Notes under the pieces: model-generated
What the model saw: the letters and a program-made list of their open reading frames with translations, nothing else
What the model was told of the DNA's origin: nothing
Databases searched by the model: none
Part shown: positions 1 to 8,732 of the stretch, one piece after another
How positions within the stretch are numbered: position 1 is the stretch's first letter
Layout of the letters: every line of letters begins with the position of its first letter
Assembly (NCBI GenBank): GCA_964551985.1
Contig: CAZKFG010000046.1
Location: forward strand, 1 to 17,530
Length of the DNA: 17,530 bases
Origin: CAZKFG01 sp964551985
Lineage (GTDB): Bacteria; Bacillota; Negativicutes; Acidaminococcales; JAISLQ01
Direction of reading: 5' to 3'
Made by a program: the position numbers and the translations under genes

Positions 1-1042
1 CAACAATATCTTCATGTGAATTAACTTTGCTCTCTACTCGTGCTGCTTCGCTATATGCTCTGCGCAGCCGCCAAACACGTTCATCTGCCTCTAGCACCTC
101 TACTGCCCCGTTTTGTGAGCAAAGTTCATCAAGCTGTACGATTTTTTCTTCTAAATCTTGTTCGGAAAAGCTCTCTATTGTTATTATTACATAGTTGCCA
201 TCATCGTGATGTGGCAGGCGTAAATCACAATATTTGCTTGCGGAAACTATAGCATTATTTGCCATGTATTCAATACTTGTTGGATTTAATCCTTGTTTGA
301 TAATTTTAGGCACAATATCTATTGCTTTATCTATATCTGTAAAGATTGCTAACATATCCATTTTGTAAGTTGGTAGTGGTAATAATTTTAAAACTGCAGA
401 AGTTATTACGCCAAGTGTGCCCTCTGAACCTATGACTAGTTGTTCTAAACAATAGCCTGTTGTTTTCTTATTCAACCTTGCACCAAGTGTTACGATATCA
501 CCTTTTGGTGTTACAACTTCAATAGAATACACTTGATTGCGAGTTGTACCATATTTAACCGCTTTGTTGCCACCAGCATTTGTTGCTAGGTTACCACCGA
601 TCAAACAGCTATCTGCACTACAAGGGTCTCCTGCATAAAGCAAACCTTTTTCATTTGCCGCTTTTTGGACATCTTCTGTACGCACACCACATTGAACATT
701 CATGTATAAAGACTGCTCGTTTAATTCTACAATTTTGTTCATTCTCTCTAGCACCACAACAATACCACCACATCTTGCTATTGTACCGCCACAAAGGCTT
801 GTACCGCCGCATCTTGGTGTCACTGGGAATAGATGTTTATTAGCAAGTTTGATTATTTGTGCCACTTGCTCGGTGCTTTCAGGAAAAACTACTGCCTCTG
901 GTACTCTATGATATTTAGGGTTTGTTTCTTCGTCTGTTTTATATGTATCGAGTTTTTCAGGTTCTGTTGTTACATAGTTCTCCCCTACTATTTTTTTAAG
1001 TTCATCTATTACTATCTGGTTAATTTTATTATATTTTGGCAA
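1..1042 (-). CDS. FAD-linked oxidase, GlcD / D-lactate dehydrogenase-like (3' end outside window)
   Basis: The minus strand stays open from a TTG start at 1042-1040 to the window edge, giving about 347 residues of an expected 450-470. A perfect GGAGG (1051-1055) lies 8 nt before the TTG, which fixes the start. The sequence shows the FAD-binding type 4 (PCMH) fold of glycolate oxidase GlcD and D-lactate dehydrogenases: PRCGGTSLCGG near residue 80, GGNLATNAGG near 160, and GSEGTLGVIT near 215. The C-terminal FAD-oxidase domain begins after LLPLP. Family members oxidise 2-hydroxy acids such as D-lactate or glycolate, passing electrons to a partner Fe-S protein or flavoprotein; the substrate here cannot be read from sequence. 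The gene follows purL by 19 nt, so it is probably co-transcribed, although no metabolic link is obvious. Confidence 0.88.
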   Translation of the reverse strand, partial: MPKYNKINQIVIDELKKIVGENYVTTEPEKLDTYKTDEETNPKYHRVPEAVVFPESTEQVAQIIKLANKHLFPVTPRCGGTSLCGGTIARCGGIVVVLERMNKIVELNEQSLYMNVQCGVRTEDVQKAANEKGLLYAGDPCSADSCLIGGNLATNAGGNKAVKYGTTRNQVYSIEVVTPKGDIVTLGARLNKKTTGYCLEQLVIGSEGTLGVITSAVLKLLPLPTYKMDMLAIFTDIDKAIDIVPKIIKQGLNPTSIEYMANNAIVSASKYCDLRLPHHDDGNYVIITIESFSEQDLEEKIVQLDELCSQNGAVEVLEADERVWRLRRAYSEAARVESKVNSHEDIV

Positions 1043-1061
1043 TGGTTTTTCCTCCTTAAAT

Positions 1062-4000
1062 TTATGAAAAGTAATGTACGCCAGATTGGAATATTTTGTA
1101 GTCTTTATTACCAACAATGTTTTTCATAAGACCATCTGTCCAGCGTTCAGAGTGACACATCTTACCTAAAATTCTACCATCAGGGCTTGTTATGCTTTCA
1201 ATTGCCATAACCGAACCATTCGGATTAAATGGTGATTGCATCGTTGGATTGCCAGCAAAATCAACATATTGTGACGCTACTTGTCCGTTTTTAAATAAGA
1301 TATCTAGATTTTCTTGATTAGCATAAAAACGTCCTTCACCACTAGACAGTGCTACAGAGTGAATATTGCCAACCTGTTCTAAACAAAGCCAAGGTGACAA
1401 GTTTGACACTACTTTTGTCTGACAAATTGTCGATACATGCCGACCAATAGCATTAAATGCCAATGTTGGTGAGTTTTCATCTAAATCTTGTACTTTACCA
1501 TATGGTAAAAGCCCCAATTTAATAAGTGCTTGAAAACCGTTGCAAATGCCTATTATCAATCCATCTGTTGTTTGCATAAAATTGCTTACAGCTTCTTTAA
1601 GATATGGATTTCTAAACATTGTTGTGATAAATTTGCCAGAACCTTCAGGTTCGTCGGCCAAACTAAAACCGCCAACTAAAGATAATATTTGTGATTTTTG
1701 TATAGCTTGCGCCATATATTTTACAGACTGCAGTACTTCTTCGCTGTTATTATTTTTTATGACAAAAATCTCTGTATCAGCGCCAGCCGCTTTAAACGCA
1801 CGCATAACATCATATTCGCAGTTCGTACCTGGGAAAACCGGTATAAACACTTTTGGTTTAGCAATTTTTACATTTGCCTTTGGCAATGTTTTTTGTTCGA
1901 AGCTATAGCGCGTAACAGCTTCTCGAGATATTTGTTTTACTGTAGGATAAACTTCTTCTAAAAGTCTATTCCATGTCATTTTAGCTTCTAGTAAATCAAT
2001 ATCTTGATCATTTAATGTAATCTTTTCTTTATTATTTGTCACTCCAAGTAGCATCCATTGTAAATTTTCAAACAGTTCATCTGGGTTAACTCCATCTGCA
2101 AGTTCTAGTATAAAGCTTGCCGGCTGTATAAAAAATAAATTTTTTAAATCTTTGAGCTTTTTATTAAATTCAAATCCTATATCATTGCCAAAGCACATTA
2201 CAGATATAGCCCTAGCAATACCACCTTCTCTTATTATTGAAGCTGATATGATTTTTTTATCTACTATTGCTTTATGGATAGTATTTAACATCTCTTTTAA
2301 GCAATCTAATTTTACTAAATCATTATCATCTTGTTCACAATTTAAAAATACAACTTTACTACCCGGTTTTTTAAATTCATTTGTAACAACATTATTTTTA
2401 TCTGCAATCCCCAACGCAAAAGATATAAGAGTTGGCGGAACATTTATATCCATAAATGTTCCTGACATACTGTCTTTACCGCCAATTGCTGGAGTATCAA
2501 GTCCAATTTGGGCAATATAAGCTCCAAGCAATGCACTAAGCGGTTTTCCCCAGCTTTGAGCATCAACCATCTTTTCAAAATATTCTTGAAATGATAACCT
2601 TATTGTTTTAGGGTCAGCACCCAGAACAACCGCCGAACAAATGGACTCTATAACAGCATAAAATGCTCCATAAAAAGGACTCCAGTTGGCAAAATCAGGA
2701 TTATAACCATATGTCATAACAGTTGCTGTATTTACCTTGTCGGATAATGCCGGAATACATGCAACCATACCATCTGCTGGTGTCAATTGATTTTTACCAC
2801 CAAATGGCATTACCACGCTTGCTCTACCTATAGTACTATCAAATCTTTCAACAAGTCCTTTTTGACTGCTAGTTTCTAATCTTTTTAGATTTTCAAGCCA
2901 CATTTTTTTTGCATCAGGAAACTCTGATAAGACATTCATTGGAACTATATAAGTATAAAATTCACCTTCTGGCGGTTTAACCAAAGCTTGTGTGTATTGT
3001 CTTACACCATTTGTATTTAAAAAATCACGATCTATATCAACAATTGTATCGCCTTGCCAAGTCATAACCATACGATTTTGGTCAGTAACTTTTGCAACAA
3101 CTGTTGCTTGTAAATTTTCTTGCTCTGCTAAAGCAATAAATCTAGCACAGTCTTTATCTGCAACAACAAGTGCCATACGTTCTTGTGATTCTGATATAGC
3201 AAGCTCTGTTCCATCTAATCCTTCATATTTTTTAGGAACAGCATCAAGTGTAATTTGAACTCCATCTGCAAGTTCGCCAATAGCAACACAAACGCCACCT
3301 GCACCAAAATCATTACAACGTTTAATAAGTCTTGTTGCATCTGGATTTCTAAATAAACGCAAAATTTTTCGCTCAATTATAGCATTACCCTTTTGTACTT
3401 CAGCACCGCAATACTCTAGTGACTCTACTGTATGTGATTTTGATGAGCCTGTAGCACCACCGCAACCATCACGACCTGTTTTACCACCTAAAAGTATTAT
3501 GCTATCGCCTTTTTTAGGCACTGCTCTTACAACATATTCTTTGGGTACAGCACCTACAACAGCTCCTACTTCCATTCTTTTAGCCAAGAATTTTTCGTTA
3601 TAAAATTCTTTGACTTTACCTGTAGCAAGCCCTATCTGATTACCATAAGAACTATAACCTGCTGCTGCACCAAGAGCTATTTTTCTTTGTGGTAATTTAC
3701 CCTTTAAGGTAAAATCAACTGCAGTTAGTGGATCTGCCCCGCCTGTTATGCGCATTGCTTGGTAAACGTATGCTCTACCAGATAGTGGGTCGCGAATAGC
3801 ACCACCAAGGCAAGTTGCCGCACCACCAAAAGGTTCTATTTCTGTAGGATGATTGTGTGTTTCATTTTTAAACATTACAAGCCAATCTTGTTTTTCACCA
3901 TCAATATCTACTTTAACATTTATACTGCAAGCATTTACCTCTTCTGAAACATCAAGATCATTGAGCTTGCCTTCTTTACGCATTTTTTTCATTGCTAAAA

Positions 4001-4835
4001 CAGCAATGTCCATTAATGTAATAGGTTTATCTTCTGTATTATACATTTCTTGTCTATCTTGCATGTATCTATCAAGCGCTTCTTGAACAGCTATTGTATA
4101 TTTATGTTGAACTATATCTATATTGTCAATAATCGTATTAAAAGTAGTATGTCTACAATGATCAGACCAATATGTATCTAAAACCTTAATCTCAGTAATT
4201 GTAGGCGCTTTATTTTCTTTTTTAAAATACTCTTGGCAAAATAACAAATCATCTATATTCATAGCTAAACCAATGCTTAAAGCAAAATCTTGTAGTTGTA
4301 CTCTATCCATCTGAGAAAAGTTTTCTATACGTTTTACTTTATCAGGTACATGAACTTCAAAATTTAAATCTTTAGGCAGCTCTAATTTTGCTTGGCGAGA
4401 TTCGACTGGATTTATATAATAATCTTTAATTTTTTCTATTTGAAGCGCTGTAAGATCTCCATATAAAACAAAAACTATAGCTGTTTTGACAATTATATTT
4501 TGATTTTTGGCAATTAGTTTTATACATTGTTCTGTGCAATCAGCTCTTTGGTCGTATTGACCTGGAACATATTCGACGGCAAATATAGTACAAGCATCTT
4601 TATCTTGAAAATTGTCAAGGTAAACATCATCAACAGGCGGTTCAGACATAATAGTCGTTAGAGCAATTTTAAATTCTTGCTCACTTGTTCCTGAAACATC
4701 ATATCTATTTAAGATACGAACATTTGTCAATCCATTAATATTGAGATTTTGTTGCAAATCAGCTAAAACTGCCTTTGCTTCTAGTGCAAATGGTAGTTTT
4801 TTTTCTACAAAAACTCTTCTTATTACATCTGTCAT
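1062..4835 (-). CDS. purL: Phosphoribosylformylglycinamidine synthase, single-chain clostridial type
   Basis: Catalyses the fourth step of de novo purine synthesis: FGAR + glutamine + ATP to FGAM, in the cytoplasm. At 1257 residues it combines what many Firmicutes split into PurS, PurL and PurQ. After a PurS-like N-terminus comes the synthase part, with DTYWSDHCRHTTF near residue 218, THNHPTEIEPFGGAATCLGG near 322 and a second AIRS-type half. The C-terminal class I glutaminase has FPGTNCEYD near 1000, the nucleophile loop GICNGFQAL near 1096 (Cys) and the partner CHSERW near 1227. Length and the DTYWSDHCRHTTF signature fit the clostridial-type subfamily rather than the ~1300-residue proteobacterial enzyme. 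The ATG is preceded by AAGGGG and AAAAGG stretches and lies 18 nt after the acetyltransferase gene. No other pur gene is in view, so the gene is detached from a purine operon here. Confidence 0.97.
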   Translation of the reverse strand: MTDVIRRVFVEKKLPFALEAKAVLADLQQNLNINGLTNVRILNRYDVSGTSEQEFKIALTTIMSEPPVDDVYLDNFQDKDACTIFAVEYVPGQYDQRADCTEQCIKLIAKNQNIIVKTAIVFVLYGDLTALQIEKIKDYYINPVESRQAKLELPKDLNFEVHVPDKVKRIENFSQMDRVQLQDFALSIGLAMNIDDLLFCQEYFKKENKAPTITEIKVLDTYWSDHCRHTTFNTIIDNIDIVQHKYTIAVQEALDRYMQDRQEMYNTEDKPITLMDIAVLAMKKMRKEGKLNDLDVSEEVNACSINVKVDIDGEKQDWLVMFKNETHNHPTEIEPFGGAATCLGGAIRDPLSGRAYVYQAMRITGGADPLTAVDFTLKGKLPQRKIALGAAAGYSSYGNQIGLATGKVKEFYNEKFLAKRMEVGAVVGAVPKEYVVRAVPKKGDSIILLGGKTGRDGCGGATGSSKSHTVESLEYCGAEVQKGNAIIERKILRLFRNPDATRLIKRCNDFGAGGVCVAIGELADGVQITLDAVPKKYEGLDGTELAISESQERMALVVADKDCARFIALAEQENLQATVVAKVTDQNRMVMTWQGDTIVDIDRDFLNTNGVRQYTQALVKPPEGEFYTYIVPMNVLSEFPDAKKMWLENLKRLETSSQKGLVERFDSTIGRASVVMPFGGKNQLTPADGMVACIPALSDKVNTATVMTYGYNPDFANWSPFYGAFYAVIESICSAVVLGADPKTIRLSFQEYFEKMVDAQSWGKPLSALLGAYIAQIGLDTPAIGGKDSMSGTFMDINVPPTLISFALGIADKNNVVTNEFKKPGSKVVFLNCEQDDNDLVKLDCLKEMLNTIHKAIVDKKIISASIIREGGIARAISVMCFGNDIGFEFNKKLKDLKNLFFIQPASFILELADGVNPDELFENLQWMLLGVTNNKEKITLNDQDIDLLEAKMTWNRLLEEVYPTVKQISREAVTRYSFEQKTLPKANVKIAKPKVFIPVFPGTNCEYDVMRAFKAAGADTEIFVIKNNNSEEVLQSVKYMAQAIQKSQILSLVGGFSLADEPEGSGKFITTMFRNPYLKEAVSNFMQTTDGLIIGICNGFQALIKLGLLPYGKVQDLDENSPTLAFNAIGRHVSTICQTKVVSNLSPWLCLEQVGNIHSVALSSGEGRFYANQENLDILFKNGQVASQYVDFAGNPTMQSPFNPNGSVMAIESITSPDGRILGKMCHSERWTDGLMKNIVGNKDYKIFQSGVHYFS

Positions 4836-4853
4836 AGCCTTTTAATCCCCTTT

Positions 4854-6023
4854 TTAAAAATATTCATTAATATAGTTATTTTTTTTACCAAAAACAGTTT
4901 GCAATTTGATTATTGCATTGTCATCAAAAACTTCTATCAAGCCTTTTTTATGCAACTGCTCCACTTCATATGCCCCGAAATAAAGCTGCGATAAAATGCT
5001 AATATCCATCTTTGCATCTGGAGCTTGACTACTAATCTGCATTTTACCATTTTTTATAACAAAAACCTTATTGTTATCTTTTATAAAATCATCTTGAATT
5101 TGTATTGTAAGTTGCATATCTAAAGGTAATTTAAAAGCTAATAATTCAAAAGCACTTATCGGCTCTATTATGCGAGCCATCATAAAAGGCTCTACTTTTG
5201 GCATATGTTTATTTGTCGGAAAATCCAAAAAAGTCAAATCATCAATCGGTGCTTGCCAAACAAACTGCTCACACTGCGAAAAATGTTGACTTGCAAAACT
5301 AAGTAGTGCAACTTTAGATTGTTCATCAGAAAAAATCAACTCTACTACTTGAAAAGTGTTTTCTTTTATCATATATAGCATATAAGCACAATAAAGATTA
5401 TCTTTTTTTACAGAAACAAGATAACCTCCTTCAACAAAACACTCATCTATTAAATTATACCAGTTTTTTTGGTCTCTAAGTATAAAACCATTATATTTTT
5501 TCGTAAATTTTTTGTATACTTGCTGCAACTCAGTATAATTATCTTTATTCAAAAACTCAAACTCGTAGCCTGCAGGTTGTTTAAATGTCGCTGCCAAATC
5601 AAGGATTGGCATAGTGTATTTATATTTAAAATAGCAATAAGAAAAGCCATACAGCTTGTACACACCTGGTGCAGATGGCATTAATATTGCAATAGGCTTA
5701 TTTTGTTTTAACATTTTGGCAAAAGCATTTTGCATTAAAGCTTTCAACACTCCACGCCTTCTGTATTCAGGTGCTGTGGCAACCCCAACCAAATAATCAG
5801 TGTCAATAGCAACACCATTTAGACTGATTTTATAAGGGTTTAAATGGGTCATACCCATAAGGTGACTATCACTTGAAAAACAACCAATCACGTTTTTAGC
5901 TTGACAATAGTTGTTAAAATACCACTTAAAAAAAGGGGTATTTTTTTTTTCAAAGCAATAATCCCAAAGGTTTTTAATTTTTTCAATGTCGCGTATTGTA
6001 AGGCTTTTCACATGCATAATCAT
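4854..6023 (-). CDS. Eis-like GNAT family N-acetyltransferase
   Basis: A 389-residue protein. The N-terminal half is a GNAT domain with the acetyl-CoA-binding motif GVATAPEYRRRGV at residues 80-92, followed by MPSAPGVYKLYGF, typical of Eis-type enzymes. The rest matches the Eis layout of a second GNAT-like domain and a C-terminal SCP2-like domain (about 280-389). Such enzymes acetylate amines on small molecules or proteins using acetyl-CoA; the substrate cannot be predicted. Its ATG overlaps the stop of the upstream gene by 4 nt (ATGA), indicating translational coupling. The third codon is also ATG (6017-6015) and is better spaced from the GGTGA at the end of the previous gene, so the true start may be two codons later. 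Soluble, with no signal peptide. Confidence 0.85.
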   Translation of the reverse strand: MIMHVKSLTIRDIEKIKNLWDYCFEKKNTPFFKWYFNNYCQAKNVIGCFSSDSHLMGMTHLNPYKISLNGVAIDTDYLVGVATAPEYRRRGVLKALMQNAFAKMLKQNKPIAILMPSAPGVYKLYGFSYCYFKYKYTMPILDLAATFKQPAGYEFEFLNKDNYTELQQVYKKFTKKYNGFILRDQKNWYNLIDECFVEGGYLVSVKKDNLYCAYMLYMIKENTFQVVELIFSDEQSKVALLSFASQHFSQCEQFVWQAPIDDLTFLDFPTNKHMPKVEPFMMARIIEPISAFELLAFKLPLDMQLTIQIQDDFIKDNNKVFVIKNGKMQISSQAPDAKMDISILSQLYFGAYEVEQLHKKGLIEVFDDNAIIKLQTVFGKKNNYINEYF

Positions 6024-6934
6024 TCACCAAAAGTAACTTTAGCTGTAAATTTATCCAATAAATATTTTGGGTGATAAGAAGACTTTGCTCGTCTTAATCC
6101 TTCTATGCCCATGTCTTCTTCTCTATTTATATATTTTGCTTCCGACCAAGCTCTCTGACAAAACTCTTGATTGATAACAGTATACAATCCACGAATTTCC
6201 GGGTTTGCTTTTTCTACATGGATTACAGCCATATCTTTGTTCACCATCTCACCAAAAGTCATCGCCTCTATTTGACCATCAATCATTATAACTCCACCTG
6301 TTATGCCAAGTGTTTTAAAGTTATTTAAAGCCTCTTTTATCGCACAAGATTCGCAAAGTAAAGACTCATCTTCTGGATTTTCCGCCTGCTTAACCTTGTG
6401 CCATTTTTCTGCAAACATTAAGCATTCAGGAATTAAATCTTCACTAATGGGTAAATAACGATAGTTTGGATAGTTTTTTCTAAACGAATTTGCATGATTT
6501 TTCTTTTGATGGTATTTTCTGCCACTGAGCTGAGCTAAACTTGACGATAAATATATATAATCAGAATTATCTCTATCTAAAGTATATAAAAACTTTCCTG
6601 GCATAATGCTTTCATACTCTTCAATAATATCACGATAAATACCGCGAATCTCAAAATCACCCAGTTGTTTATGAATCTTTTCAAATAAAGCTGGTAGTTT
6701 TTCTATCTCTCCACCAAAAGGAGGTAAAATAAAACATTCGTTATCTTTACACACATTTAAAATCAAAAATCCATCTTCTCTTGTAAAATTTATATTATAA
6801 CAACTGCGCCAAATAAACAGATTAGTGAAAGTACACTCAGAGCCGCAATACTGCAATCTTTTAAACACTTCATCAAATATTTGTTTGTCTTGCAAGGTAA
6901 TTTCATGAAATAAAATAATAATCACGCCTTTCAC
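6020..6934 (-). CDS. DUF2156 protein (phosphatidylglycerol lysyltransferase C-terminal-like domain)
   Basis: About 304 residues, no membrane segment. It resembles the DUF2156 / LPG_synthase_C family, which has a tandem GNAT-like fold related to the catalytic domain of MprF-type aminoacyl-lipid synthases. Seen: LQDKQIFDEVF at the start, CTFTNLFIW near residue 35, and the C-terminal block NREEDMGIEGLRRAKSSYHP (about 270-290), characteristic of the family. Stand-alone family members have no settled function; aminoacyl or acyl transfer is inference from fold. The start is uncertain: the longest frame begins with GTG at 6934, which lacks a ribosome binding site. The only good AAAGG (6931-6927) would instead serve an ATT codon around 6922-6916, just before LFHEIT, where family members usually begin. 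It is first in the unit leading to purL and couples by 4-nt overlap to the acetyltransferase. Confidence 0.8.
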   Translation of the reverse strand: MKGVIIILFHEITLQDKQIFDEVFKRLQYCGSECTFTNLFIWRSCYNINFTREDGFLILNVCKDNECFILPPFGGEIEKLPALFEKIHKQLGDFEIRGIYRDIIEEYESIMPGKFLYTLDRDNSDYIYLSSSLAQLSGRKYHQKKNHANSFRKNYPNYRYLPISEDLIPECLMFAEKWHKVKQAENPEDESLLCESCAIKEALNNFKTLGITGGVIMIDGQIEAMTFGEMVNKDMAVIHVEKANPEIRGLYTVINQEFCQRAWSEAKYINREEDMGIEGLRRAKSSYHPKYLLDKFTAKVTFGE

Positions 6935-6945
6935 TTAAACACACA

Positions 6946-6973
6946 AGCCGCAGGCTATTAAGTTCCTGCGGCT
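6946..6973 (-). other. GC-rich hairpin in the leader of the DUF2156-GNAT-purL unit
   Basis: A perfect 9-bp inverted repeat, AGCCGCAGG / CCTGCGGCT, separated by 10 nt, in otherwise AT-rich DNA. On the minus strand it is followed by TGTGTGTTT, a poor U-tract, so it is at best a leaky terminator for the operon ending at 7029. It also sits downstream of the promoter at 7032-7004, inside the leader RNA and only 11 nt before the GTG at 6934. It could therefore control translation or early termination of the downstream genes. Confidence 0.7.
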
Positions 6974-7003
6974 ATAAATGCACTTGATAATATTACTATT
7001 TAA

Positions 7004-7032
7004 ATTTTAACAAAATCGCAAACCTATGTCAA
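7004..7032 (-). promoter_or_regulatory. Sigma-A-type promoter for the DUF2156-GNAT-purL-oxidase unit
   Basis: TTGACA (7032-7027), a 17-nt spacer and TAAAAT (7009-7004), reading on the minus strand. The -35 box contains the TGA stop codon of the hotdog gene (7031-7029), so the two transcription units are packed with no gap. The predicted transcript starts near 6997 and carries the 9-bp hairpin in a leader of about 60 nt. Confidence 0.75.
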
Positions 7033-7448
7033 CATTGTTTTGCACTTGCAAGAGTGCAACTCCAAGTGGCTTTTAAGATAAGTTTATCTTGGCAGTATAT
7101 TCGCCCCTCTTGCCAAAAAACTTTTTTATAAATCTTTGTTGTAGTTATTTTCATAACTATATCACTTGGCAAAGTGAGCTCTTTTTTCATTTTTACTTTC
7201 TTAACGGTTGTCAAATAAAAAAGTTTTTTGCTACCATTTAAAAAGCTATAACCTGCACCACCACATTGAATTAACATCTCTAACATAATCATTTTAGGTA
7301 AAATATGCTCAGAGCAAATTTTTTGCATAAAAATACACTGGCTATCACAATGTTTAGTACCTGTAATAATCCCATTCATAATAGTAAATTTATCCGCAAA
7401 CAAAAATGGCTCTCTTTGAGATAAGTAGTCTTTAGCATCATAATACAT
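7029..7448 (-). CDS. Small hotdog-fold protein, FabZ-like but with altered active site
   Basis: 139 residues, the usual length of FabZ-type (3R)-hydroxyacyl-ACP dehydratases. Similarity to that family is weak but ordered: LSQREPFLFADKF (9-21) corresponds to the PHRYPFLLVDR start of FabZ, and PKMIMLEMLIQCGGAGY (51-67) to the PGVLILEAMAQ helix. Glu57 matches the catalytic Glu. An ungapped alignment puts Lys43 at the catalytic His position; His48 is nearby but five residues off. It may thus be a non-dehydratase hotdog protein such as an acyl-binding protein or thioesterase, or a dehydratase with a shifted His. Its ATG is 1 nt after the ligase stop, making it the last gene of the bioY operon. Function assignment is inference; the fold is fairly likely. 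Confidence 0.7.
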   Translation of the reverse strand: MYYDAKDYLSQREPFLFADKFTIMNGIITGTKHCDSQCIFMQKICSEHILPKMIMLEMLIQCGGAGYSFLNGSKKLFYLTTVKKVKMKKELTLPSDIVMKITTTKIYKKVFWQEGRIYCQDKLILKATWSCTLASAKQC

Positions 7449-7449
7449 A

Positions 7450-8730
7450 TTATTTTACCATAGTTTTTAGTTTTATTTTGTCTATTTTCCCATTAGCATT
7501 CAATGGCATCTGCTTTAAAAATACAAGCTTTTGTGGACAAATATTAGCATTCAAAAATTCCCTACAATACTTTAACAATTCAAGTTTAGTCAAATCTTCC
7601 TCTTTTTTAACCACAAACGCACAAGACGCCTCTCCTCTTATATCATCTTCAATCTTAACAACTACTGCTTTATTTACTTTAGGACACTCATTTATAATTT
7701 TCTCTATTTTAGACAAAGCGACTTTTACACCGGCAATGTTTATTACTTCCTGTTTGCGACCTGTCAAAAATAAGTAACCTTCATCATCCATATATCCTAA
7801 ATCATCAGCTACAGCTTTTGGTGCATAGCCGTAAGCAAGATATGGACTTTGAACAACAATGCTTTTATCCATAAAATTTATATTAACTTGAGGAAATAAT
7901 CTCCCGACAGAGTATGGTTTTTTTATCATATCATCATATAAAGCATAACTAATATGCCCTAGTTCACTTGCCCCATAGTATTGGCAAATATTAGCATTTG
8001 GAAACTTTGCTTTCAATTTAATAGCTAAATCAACGTCAAGTTTAGCTCCACCGCTAACAATAGATTTTACATTAAAGTTTTTACTTTTGATTTTCTTCAA
8101 TAGCATTTGATAATAGGCCGGAACCATAAACAGAGAGTTTATATTATGTTCTTGCATCTCATATAACCAAAGATTTATATTTTTGCCACCCGACAAAACA
8201 ACTGTTGCGCCAACATAAAAAGCATGAATTAAAGCATTCAAATTAGCACTATAACTTAAATTAGCAATCAAATAAAGAATACTATCTTCAGTTATATTAA
8301 ATAAATTACTCTGATGATTTAAAGCACTAATCCAGCTTTTGTGATCTCTTAAGATAAGTTTTGGCTCACCTGTGCTTCCAGAGCTAAAAACTCCTAAAAA
8401 TAAATCTTCATCTGATTGTTTAGAATTTTGCCAGTTATTATTTATATCTAAAAATGAAAAATTATCGTCAAGCATAAGATCAAAACTGTTTTTTTCTAAA
8501 TCAGAAGGCAAAAAAATTCCAACCCCGCCTGCTTTTATAACCGCAAAAAAGCACACCAATTGTTGCATAGGATCAGAAAAACTTAGTCCAACTTTATCAG
8601 CTTTTTTTATTGGTAAACTGGATGCTAGGCAGTCAGACTGTTTATCTATCTGAGCATAAGTAATCTTTTTATCCTTATAAATCAAACATATTTTATCTTT
8701 GTCTTTTTTTATAATTTGTTGGATTAGCAC
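7450..8730 (-). CDS. AMP-forming acyl-CoA/acyl ligase of the ANL superfamily (YhfT-like)
   Basis: 426 residues, shorter than the usual 500-550. The adenylate-forming signatures are all present: the phosphate loop FSSGSTGEPK (115-124), YYGASELGHI mid-protein (the YGxTE region), LTGRKQEVINIAGVKV near 320-335 (ADP/ribose contact and hinge), and the C-terminal NGKIDK with catalytic Lys418. The expected reaction is activation of a carboxylic acid to acyl-AMP, then transfer to CoA or a carrier thiol. Start is GTG at 8730-8728 with GAGGG 7 nt upstream, overlapping the end of the thiolase gene (2-nt gap). Lying in an operon with bioY and a thiolase recalls B. subtilis YhfT. Whether the acid is pimelate-like or another fatty acid cannot be told. 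Confidence 0.88.
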   Translation of the reverse strand: MLIQQIIKKDKDKICLIYKDKKITYAQIDKQSDCLASSLPIKKADKVGLSFSDPMQQLVCFFAVIKAGGVGIFLPSDLEKNSFDLMLDDNFSFLDINNNWQNSKQSDEDLFLGVFSSGSTGEPKLILRDHKSWISALNHQSNLFNITEDSILYLIANLSYSANLNALIHAFYVGATVVLSGGKNINLWLYEMQEHNINSLFMVPAYYQMLLKKIKSKNFNVKSIVSGGAKLDVDLAIKLKAKFPNANICQYYGASELGHISYALYDDMIKKPYSVGRLFPQVNINFMDKSIVVQSPYLAYGYAPKAVADDLGYMDDEGYLFLTGRKQEVINIAGVKVALSKIEKIINECPKVNKAVVVKIEDDIRGEASCAFVVKKEEDLTKLELLKYCREFLNANICPQKLVFLKQMPLNANGKIDKIKLKTMVK

Positions 8731-8732
8731 AA

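Noticed and set aside
580..1129. Plus-strand frames at 580-843, 702-911 and 833-1129
   Set aside because: They overlie the GlcD-like oxidase, whose minus-strand frame has continuous family motifs and a strong ribosome binding site; the last one also crosses the purL 3' end.
1540..1908. Plus-strand open frame of 122 codons inside purL
   Set aside because: Opposite-strand shadow of a fully conserved PurL coding region; no ribosome binding site and no recognisable protein. The same holds for 2152-2520, 2992-3258 and 3853-4086.
4836..4853. Separate promoter or purine-responsive control for purL
   Set aside because: Only 18 nt separate purL from the upstream gene, with room for little more than a ribosome binding site.
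6946..6973. Hairpin as an ordinary terminator of the bioY operon
   Set aside because: The following minus-strand bases are TGTGTGTTT, not a U-run, and a strong promoter lies upstream of the hairpin, so it is annotated as a leader hairpin with possible leaky termination.
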